A DNA stretch of 64,000 nucleotides. Source: Dactylosporangium siamense (GTDB lineage Bacteria > Actinomycetota > Actinomycetes > Mycobacteriales > Micromonosporaceae). The stretch is taken from the NCBI RefSeq assembly GCF_016862795.1, contig NZ_BONQ01000084.1, forward strand, positions 49,936-113,935, read 5' to 3'. This document shows positions 42,101-47,569 of the stretch, piece by piece (position 1 is the first letter of the stretch; each line of letters opens with the position of its first letter). The translations under genes and the position numbers were made by a program. The notes under the pieces are model-generated. The model was given only the letters and a program-made list of their open reading frames with translations, was not told where the DNA came from and ran no database searches.

Positions 42101-42553
42101 CCCGAGGACGCCATCATCAGCGTCCCGACGGAGTTCGAGTGGGAGCGGGCCTGCCGGCCTTCCGAGGACGACCGCATTTATCCCTGGGGCGACGACGAGG
42201 CAGACGAGAAGAGCCATTTGCGCTCCAACGTGCTCAACATCCGCCAGCCCAGCCCTGTCGGCATCTACCTGCCGTCGTGGGATGGGGGGCCCTTCGACCT
42301 CGGCGGCAACGTGTGGGAGTGGACCAGCAGCCTGAACCGCCCCTACGCCGCTGTGCACGACGTCACGCGTGACGCCTTCGACAGCCTCGACGAGCACATT
42401 GTGCGGGGCAGCTCCTGGTACAACACCTTCGAATTCGCCGCCTGTAGCTCCCGCGCCGTGGACCGGTCCTACAACCTCTTCTATGACGTGGGCTGCCGAA
42501 TTGTTGTCGTATCGGCTTCGGCTGATCGGCCGGGTGCACCGCCGACGGAGTGA
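39092..42553 (+). CDS. Caspase-NACHT-FGE (formylglycine-enzyme-like) conflict-system protein
   Basis: The 1153-residue protein has three clear parts. The N-terminal caspase-like protease (about 1-245) has YYVGHG (His86) and LDCCHA (Cys138). The central NACHT/STAND NTPase has Walker A SDPGGGKST (357-365), Walker B ALLLLDGLDE (441-450) and the NACHT-type AHRYFQEFLAGHYY (684-697). The C-terminal FGE/SUMF1 fold (from about 843) shows MGSRRLDSERTLA, VTNSQYARFLEDGG, PTEFEWERACRP, PWGDDEAD and GGNVWEWTSS. It is predicted to sense a ligand through the FGE domain, oligomerise with NTP and activate its protease, causing cell death or dormancy. GTG 39092 overlaps the EACC1-like gene. Confidence 0.93.
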   Translation: MSRDLSQSRAILIGASEYRDDRIPDLPAAGASLRAMEALLTGQWCGWPGDRVTVIAEPGSPSELASQLVATVRNIRDTVLLYYVGHGLRTSEGQLALAVRNTEAAAESLPYTALLYEAVAKILRGCPALTKLIILDCCHAELGTRSNFHFQSGDLLEAYPVDGLYFVGASRIHMKAKAPLNAEPTHFTRALVDVVNEGIPGRPATLRLDQVFVELRSRLLRADLPEPVESGLRSAHRFPFAINAAPPISYVDPERDMERVTALVDGGAAGLAGVSVQDLVQEYLNDLIRSTSTLAFGDPVASTGDDGGVVTLEQVWTPLRVVDSQALSADGPMVGLTDGTDLGELLDATSDSVVILSDPGGGKSTSVSAIALKQARRHLTTGGTLPIRVRLGSVVASETGDPTLLLLSGVPEVQLCIARDGRGAGAALVAYLRSKVQRGAALLLLDGLDEVGEALIGSVRRAISQIVLPANGIRVIVTCRKFDYRQNRPPRKVAISRELELLPYTRIERNRYVQQWYRAAVQVGRFESAEGDRLAAGLKQELLNPELAELAGLPLLLTLLTLIHSEAGRLPEVRAVVCDTAIRHLLAGKAKWRTVGDNDTAVAASALFALAQRCAHFIHSAEENVEGTLEIGLTRLDIAAEAEALCTEFARLGGRPTDPEQLTSQLLRSHGLLAEIAPGRYRFAHRYFQEFLAGHYYANGARADDALRVAREPHWREPFRLMAGFAGHEGADIFYVLTLVGDLLDIGRPDAASVASSQLAAEMLTEIGVERLTTLGFGRVLAPDADGRGMEGLWRRAEDTVARQVENERLTLAERFRAASVVAHLGDRRFVTVGGDTRPPWKDLVVIPAGPAAMGSRRLDSERTLAAGTREVVFPAFGIGRYLVTNSQYARFLEDGGYAEPAYWPGRYATGWVGGDPGVLAELGEHWLETVHEHHAKELRDGEILVDDLRAEAVIRIGTRLRPFYWGDRRFNQPNQPVVGINYWEASAYCAWATENGHRTGTLPEDAIISVPTEFEWERACRPSEDDRIYPWGDDEADEKSHLRSNVLNIRQPSPVGIYLPSWDGGPFDLGGNVWEWTSSLNRPYAAVHDVTRDAFDSLDEHIVRGSSWYNTFEFAACSSRAVDRSYNLFYDVGCRIVVVSASADRPGAPPTE

Positions 42554-42559
42554 GGGGTC

Positions 42560-43624
42560 TTGGCTGAGATCACGCCAGGTCTGGAGAAGCGCCTGATCGG
42601 CGCGTTGCAGCCCATCCGTGGGTTCGTGCTCGCGCAGGCGCTGCATCAGTTCATGGACACCGGCATCCACGACGCGCTGACCAAGCACGGCGCGCTGCCC
42701 GTCGACCGCTTGGCACAGCTCTGCGGACTGTCGGCCGATCGGCTCGGTGGGTTCCTGCTGTACCTCGCGAACGAGGACTTCGTCGTCATCGCGGTGGACG
42801 GGACGGTGGGGCTCACGTCGGCGGGGGCCGAGATCGGCGTGTTCCAACCCTGGTACGCGCTGCTCGTCGGCGGTTATACGCCGGCCTTCGCTGGCCTGCG
42901 CGAGGCGTTGGCCGACCCTGCCGCCTACGCGTCTCGCAACGCCGCGCAGGTGGGCGTCGGCAGTTGCGGGATCAGCGAGTACGACGCGCTTCCGATAGCA
43001 GAGCGGCTCTTCCAGCAGATCCCGGGGCGAGTCGGCACAGTCGTCGACCTTGGCTGTGGCGACGGCCGCTACCTCGCCGAACTGTGTGACCGCAACCCCG
43101 GCCTGCGCGGCGTCGGCGTCGAGCTGGCCGAGCAGTCGGTGACCAACGCGCGGCGGCTGATGCAGCAGCGAGGGCTCGCCGAGCGAGTCGCGGTCGTGGC
43201 CGGCCGCGCCGACGACCCACCGGACCTCGCCGACCGGCCGGGACCGCTGTGTTTCATCACCGCCTTCGTACTGCAGGAAATCCTGGAGCAGCGTGACCGT
43301 GCCGCCATCCTTGAGCTGCTGTGCAAAGTCTTTGCGCGCCATCCCGACGCAAGCTGGATTGTGATCGAGGTGGACCACCGCCCAGCCGACCCGGACGTCA
43401 TGGGCCACGATCTCGGGCTTGCGTACTACAACCCGTACTACCTGATCCACCGGATCACCGAACAGCGGCTGGAGACCCGGCGGTTCTGGGAGGACCTCTT
43501 CGCCGAGGCTGGGCTGAGCGTTGTCGGACCAGAGGTGCCCGACCCGGTGTACGACTCGCTCGGGCTGAAACTTGGCTACCTGCTCCGCGCGGCCGGTGCG
43601 CCCGCCATCCGGGCCGATCTGTAG
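42560..43624 (+). CDS. SAM-dependent methyltransferase
   Basis: The 354-residue protein has a winged-helix-like N-terminal dimerisation domain (1-110) and a class I SAM fold with motif I VVDLGCGDGRYL (161-172), an acidic GVGVELAEQS and FITAFVLQEIL. The overall plan resembles plant/bacterial O-methyltransferases and the 2-keto acid methyltransferases related to 2-ketoarginine methylation; the substrate is not predictable. Only TTG 42560 can start this frame after the preceding TGA, with GAGGGG just upstream. It follows the caspase-NACHT gene by 6 bases, so it is in the same transcription unit. Confidence 0.83.
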   Translation: MAEITPGLEKRLIGALQPIRGFVLAQALHQFMDTGIHDALTKHGALPVDRLAQLCGLSADRLGGFLLYLANEDFVVIAVDGTVGLTSAGAEIGVFQPWYALLVGGYTPAFAGLREALADPAAYASRNAAQVGVGSCGISEYDALPIAERLFQQIPGRVGTVVDLGCGDGRYLAELCDRNPGLRGVGVELAEQSVTNARRLMQQRGLAERVAVVAGRADDPPDLADRPGPLCFITAFVLQEILEQRDRAAILELLCKVFARHPDASWIVIEVDHRPADPDVMGHDLGLAYYNPYYLIHRITEQRLETRRFWEDLFAEAGLSVVGPEVPDPVYDSLGLKLGYLLRAAGAPAIRADL

Positions 43625-43637
43625 ATCAGAGGCGGAC

Positions 43638-44822
43638 GTGAGCGACGTTGCAGCGATCCCCGGCCCGGCCCGGGACGTGCGCGAATCGATGCTGGTGCTG
43701 CCCACCTGGCTCCAGCCAGTGCTCACCTGGGTCACCGGCAAGCCAACGGTCACGGAGAATAGCTGGCGGCTGCGGCCCGTCGACCATCTTCTCGCCTCGA
43801 TCGCTCCACTGCTTTTCGGCGTCGCCGTCGGCTGGGCCGCGGTCCTGGCTGGCGGCTGGTGGCTGCTGGTCTTGCCGGTCTCGTGGCTGTCCAGCGTGCA
43901 CGGCATGCGCAAGCTGGGGTCAGTGATCCTGCACCAGTGCACCCATGCGACCTATTCCCGGCGGAAATGGGTCAACCGCCTGCTTGGCGGCGCGATCGCG
44001 GCCGGGCTCGGCGTGCAGGAGTACGAAGACTACTCTCGCGAGCACGTGTCGGATCACCACTCGCTGAGTCACATGACGATGGCCGATCCTACTGCCCGCT
44101 TCATTGTGGAGACCATGCGGTGTGAGCCGCTGATGAGTGGCCGGCAGATGTGGCTGGCGATGTTCCGCACGATGCTTTCGCCAGCGTTCCAAGTGCGGCA
44201 GATGTTCTGGCGGCTGTCCACGCACCGCACCGCCGTCCGTGCGGCGTTGCTGATGCTCACGCTGGCGGCCGAAATCGCGCTGTTCGCGGGCGTTGGGTCG
44301 TGGTGGATCGCGCTGCTGGTCTGGGTAATTCCGTTGACGGTTCTCTACAACTGGGCCGCCGTGCTGCGGGTCTCGTGCCGGCACCTGTTCCCCGCGGCAG
44401 GGCACCCGCTTGAGGGGCGGGCCGCCATTGCCCTGGGGACGCATGGCATCTTTCTGGGCGAGGCGGTGCCCGACCCGGCCCTACGCGGGATGCGCCGTGC
44501 CCGGGGCTGGGCGTCCTGGTGGCTGCGGATGCTTTTCGTCCACCTGTTCAACCGGCTGTTCGTGCTGGTCGGCGACGGGCCCTGTCACGACTACCACCAC
44601 CGTTTCCCCCGATCGGCGCAGTGGGTGAATTATCCATTCGCCCGGCGAGACGACATCGCCGCCGGTCATCCGATGTGGTTGGCCTACACCGAGGTGTGGG
44701 GCCTGCGGGCGGCGATCGACGAGGTCTTCTCATCCCTGCGACAGGCAGACCCGGCCATTTACCGTCGGGAACCTGTCGTGGTACGACTGCCGAGCCGGCC
44801 GCCGCCCCATCTCACCGATTAG
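43638..44822 (+). CDS. Membrane fatty-acid-desaturase-like di-iron enzyme
   Basis: The 394-residue protein has several hydrophobic helices and the three histidine boxes of membrane desaturases/hydroxylases: HQCTH (99-103), HVSDHH (136-141) and HDYHH near residue 343. These bind a di-iron centre that desaturates or hydroxylates lipids, aldehydes or acyl-amino compounds with oxygen. GTG 43638 follows AGAGG and lies 13 bases past the methyltransferase stop, so co-transcription with the conflict module is likely. The C-terminal end overlaps the convergent RidA gene by 4 bases. The substrate is unknown. Confidence 0.84.
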   Translation: MSDVAAIPGPARDVRESMLVLPTWLQPVLTWVTGKPTVTENSWRLRPVDHLLASIAPLLFGVAVGWAAVLAGGWWLLVLPVSWLSSVHGMRKLGSVILHQCTHATYSRRKWVNRLLGGAIAAGLGVQEYEDYSREHVSDHHSLSHMTMADPTARFIVETMRCEPLMSGRQMWLAMFRTMLSPAFQVRQMFWRLSTHRTAVRAALLMLTLAAEIALFAGVGSWWIALLVWVIPLTVLYNWAAVLRVSCRHLFPAAGHPLEGRAAIALGTHGIFLGEAVPDPALRGMRRARGWASWWLRMLFVHLFNRLFVLVGDGPCHDYHHRFPRSAQWVNYPFARRDDIAAGHPMWLAYTEVWGLRAAIDEVFSSLRQADPAIYRREPVVVRLPSRPPPHLTD

Positions 44823-45268
44823 GCGACGTGAACCACCATTTCGATCTCAACCGCCCAGTTGTACGGCAGCACCATGCCCACTGCCGAACGGGCGTGCCGA
44901 CCGCGGTCGCCGAGAGCGTCGAGCAGGAATCGGCTGGCCCCGTCGATGACCTTAGGCGTGGAGTCGAACCCATCGGCCACGTTGACCATGCCGAGCACCT
45001 TCACGATGCCCTGGATCGATTCGATGTCCGCGACCGCGCCGACCGCGCGCAGGCAGTTGTACGCCGAGAGTTCGGCCGCCTTGGCCGCCTCGTCGATGTC
45101 GAGATCTTTGCCGACCTTGCCCTTGATTTCCACGCCGTCGTGAGTGGAGATCTGACCGGACGTGAAAACCAGATCGCCGACCCGTCGAGCTTGTTGGAAA
45201 GGCGGAAACTCCAGGTGGGCAGGTTCGAAGCTGTAACCCATCTCGGCAAGCTTCTCGATGATCGACAT
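44819..45268 (-). CDS. RidA/YjgF-family enamine/imine deaminase
   Basis: The 149-residue protein has the Rid fold: PFQQARRVGDLVFTSGQIS, AAKAAELSAYNCLRAVGAV, VKVLGMVNVADGF and the conserved Arg127 in RHARSAVGMVLPYNWAVEIEM. Rid enzymes hydrolyse reactive enamines/imines released by PLP enzymes, or act on pathway intermediates in natural product clusters. ATG 45268 follows AAGGGA. It is convergent with the desaturase and divergent from the aminotransferase, which would make its imine substrate. Confidence 0.9.
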   Translation of the reverse strand: MSIIEKLAEMGYSFEPAHLEFPPFQQARRVGDLVFTSGQISTHDGVEIKGKVGKDLDIDEAAKAAELSAYNCLRAVGAVADIESIQGIVKVLGMVNVADGFDSTPKVIDGASRFLLDALGDRGRHARSAVGMVLPYNWAVEIEMVVHVA

Positions 45269-45414
45269 GGAATGGTCCCTTCTGGTCGAAACCGTTGGAG
45301 GCATTGCCCGTCGATGAATGGCCATAAGGTTTCCGACGATGCAACCCGCCGCAATGTTACCACCGATCGGTGGGGTCTCATCGGCACTAACAACGAGTAT
45401 CGCGGCGGGCCGGC

Positions 45415-46587
45415 ATGAAACTTATTCGCCGGACGCTTGGCCTGCCGGTTTCGCCGATCGATGCGATTCGCGAACTGTTCGCCGAGCAGCGATCCGCTAA
45501 GGCGATGATCAATCTGTCAGAGGGTGTCCCGGCCTACGGGCCGCCGCCGGTCATCACCGAGCGGTTGCAGCAGGCCGTGAGAAATTCGCAAACCGCCCGA
45601 TATGCTCCCCGTGCTGGGCTGCCGGAACTCCGCAACCTCTTTGCCGGGGAGCTCTCGGCGGCCTACGCCGCGACCGTGCGGGAAGGCGAGGTGCTCATCA
45701 CGGCCGGTTGCAACCAGGCATTCTGTGTGGCAGTGTCGGCTCTCGCGGCGGCCGGCGACGAGGTGATCCTGCCGGCCCCCTACTACTTCAACCATGAGAT
45801 GTGGCTGCGGCTCGACCAGCTGACACCGGTGTTGCTGCCCACCGGCGACACCTTTATTCCCGATCCCGTGGCGGCTGGAAAACTCATCACGCCGCGGACG
45901 AGGGCCATTCTTCTGGTTACCCCTGGAAATCCGACCGGAGTCACCGTTCCGCCAGCCGTCATACGAGATTTCGCCATGCTGGCGATACGTCATGGAATTG
46001 CGCTCATTCTTGATGAGACGTATCGAAACTTCCGCCCGACGTCCGAGCCGGCCCATGATCTCTATCGGCTGCCGAAATGGCAGGAAAACGTCATTACCTT
46101 ACACAGCTTCTCGAAAGAGTATGCGATTCCGGGATATCGGGTCGGTGCGATGGTTGGGCACCCCGACCTGCTGGCGGAGGCGGGCAAGCTGGTGGAGTGC
46201 ATGGTCGTGTGTGCGCCCCGGATCGGGCAGGAGGCCGCGATTGCCGGACTGCGCGGCGCCCGCGAATGGCGCACGCGCCGAGTCGGCGAAGCCGCGCACC
46301 GGCTCGAGCGGTTCCGGCAACTCTTGGCCGACGCGCCCGGTGGCTTCCGGCTGCGCGCGTCCGGCGCATTCTTCGCGTGGGTGCAACTGCCGGGCTGGCC
46401 GGAGCCCGCCGAGGAATTGGTGCGGCGGCTGGCCACCGAGCAGGCAGTGCTGGCGCTGCCCGGCACGCTGTTCGAGCCGATCGATGACCGGCATCTGCGC
46501 TTCAGCGTCGCGGCCCTTGCCGACGAGCAGTTCGACGACCTGCGGGCGAGGCTCACGGCGTTCGGAGGCAGCCGCACCAAGCCGTGA
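45415..46587 (+). CDS. PLP-dependent aminotransferase (class I/II)
   Basis: The 390-residue fold-type I enzyme has INLSEGVPAYGPPP, a YAPRAGLPELRNLFA substrate region, TAGCNQAF, LVTPGNPTGV, ILDETYRNF (Asp200) and the PLP-binding Lys234 in SFSKEYAIPGYRVG. It resembles aspartate/aromatic-type aminotransferases acting on alpha-keto or amino acids. It is divergent from ridA with 146 bases between them. Together with RidA, methyltransferase and desaturase it suggests a modified amino acid or amine pathway carried on the island. The island's right att remnant lies about 120 bases beyond its stop. Confidence 0.88.
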   Translation: MKLIRRTLGLPVSPIDAIRELFAEQRSAKAMINLSEGVPAYGPPPVITERLQQAVRNSQTARYAPRAGLPELRNLFAGELSAAYAATVREGEVLITAGCNQAFCVAVSALAAAGDEVILPAPYYFNHEMWLRLDQLTPVLLPTGDTFIPDPVAAGKLITPRTRAILLVTPGNPTGVTVPPAVIRDFAMLAIRHGIALILDETYRNFRPTSEPAHDLYRLPKWQENVITLHSFSKEYAIPGYRVGAMVGHPDLLAEAGKLVECMVVCAPRIGQEAAIAGLRGAREWRTRRVGEAAHRLERFRQLLADAPGGFRLRASGAFFAWVQLPGWPEPAEELVRRLATEQAVLALPGTLFEPIDDRHLRFSVAALADEQFDDLRARLTAFGGSRTKP

Positions 46588-46708
46588 CGGTTCAGCTCGG
46601 CCGGGCTAGTGGGCGATCTCGCGGCGAACGTGGGGTGCTCCACCGCGAACGACGACTGGGAGATGGACCACGTTGGCGCGCTTGGTGAGTCGGATTTGTA
46701 CTATTCTG

Positions 46709-46746
46709 AGCTGACAGTGAAGTTCAATTCCTTCACCCGCTCAATC
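46709..46746 (+). repeat. Decayed tRNA-Gly 3' fragment, right end of the island
   Basis: AGCTGACAGTGA then TTCAATTCC-TTCACCCGCTCAATC match the tRNA-Gly 3' end with a few changes and two small deletions. Unlike the internal copies it also shares CAATC after the acceptor end with the original locus, as expected for the outermost site. Confidence 0.72.
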
Positions 46747-46896
46747 GGGGACTCGCATTCCCCAGAGGACATGGCCCAGGCCGCATGATCGATGCTTGCC
46801 CGCCGCCGCTACCCTTCCGCCGGGCCGGTCGGGTCGCTGGTGGAGATTCTGTGTGCGGGGTCGACGCGGTCGGTGATGTCTCGGCAGGATGCCACC

Positions 46897-47553
46897 ATGG
46901 CAGACCCTGCGGGGCGGGCACGGGACGAACGCCTTGCGGCGCTGGTGCGGGCCGAGCGGACTGAACACGTCGTGGTGCAGGAGCGTCGCGGGTCTGCGCC
47001 CGGGCTCATCTGGGCTTTCCATCTGGTTGCCGGGGCGGTGGCGGGCTGCGTGCTGTGGTCGCGGAGCTACCCGGGTTCGGACTCCTTCCTGCTGGCGGCC
47101 GGCGGAGTCGCGGCGCTGGCCATGGCAGGGGTCTGGCTCGGGTGGACCATCGTCGTCGCGAACCGCACCGGGAGGCGGTGGTGGTTCGTGGTCGCGCCGG
47201 TCATCGCTGTGCTCACCCTGGTGCTGCTTGCCGTCGGTGCACCGCTGCGGATGCGGTGGTCGGCCGGCCGGCAGGCGTTCGCCGCCGTCGTGGCGGGGCA
47301 TCCGATTCCGCCGGCGGGCAGCGAGTGGACCCAGTTCGACGTGCCCGAACGGTTGGGTTCCTACCGGGTTGTCGTTGCGTACTGGGTTCCTGGCGGCGCG
47401 GTCTTCTACGAAGGGCATGGCAACCTCTTCGACGACGCCGGATTCGCCTACCTGCCGGCCGGGCCGACCGCGGAGTTGAACACGGGGCTGTTCGAAGGGC
47501 CCAGGTTCCGATCGCTCGGCGGCGGCTGGTACCAGTGGACCGCGAGCTGGTAG
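46897..47553 (+). CDS. Membrane protein with C-terminal extracytoplasmic domain
   Basis: The 218-residue protein has an Ala/Arg N-terminus, three transmembrane helices (LIWAFHLVAGAVAGCVLWS, LLAAGGVAALAMAGVWLGW and FVVAPVIAVLTLVLLAVG) and about 90 external residues rich in aromatics and prolines (PPAGSEWTQFDVPERL and AYLPAGPTAELNTGLFEGPR). Family not recognised. ATG 46897 is preceded by GCAGGA; an in-frame ATG at 46876 is an alternative. It is convergent with the Hsp70-type gene. Confidence 0.7.
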   Translation: MADPAGRARDERLAALVRAERTEHVVVQERRGSAPGLIWAFHLVAGAVAGCVLWSRSYPGSDSFLLAAGGVAALAMAGVWLGWTIVVANRTGRRWWFVVAPVIAVLTLVLLAVGAPLRMRWSAGRQAFAAVVAGHPIPPAGSEWTQFDVPERLGSYRVVVAYWVPGGAVFYEGHGNLFDDAGFAYLPAGPTAELNTGLFEGPRFRSLGGGWYQWTASW

Positions 47554-47569
47554 CCGTGGTGCGTCCGGG

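Larger units (their letters stand above)
34200..46746. mobile_element. tRNA-Gly-associated composite genomic island without integrase
   Basis: The region is bounded by the 3' part of tRNA-Gly (34200-34241) and a decayed copy of it at 46709-46746 that also keeps the following CTCAATC. Two more exact or near-exact copies at 36945-36986 and 37946-37987 split it into three units of about 2.7, 1.0 and 8.8 kb. The content is accessory: toxin-antitoxin genes, a DUF4365 nuclease-like gene, pseudogenes and the caspase-NACHT system with a metabolic gene set. No integrase, excisionase or conjugation gene is seen, so the units are either relics or mobilised in trans. Confidence 0.75.

Noticed and set aside
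34200..46746. An integrase or transposase gene for the island
   Set aside because: I looked for tyrosine or serine recombinase and DDE motifs in the island frames and saw none; the frames on both strands are accounted for by the listed genes and relics.
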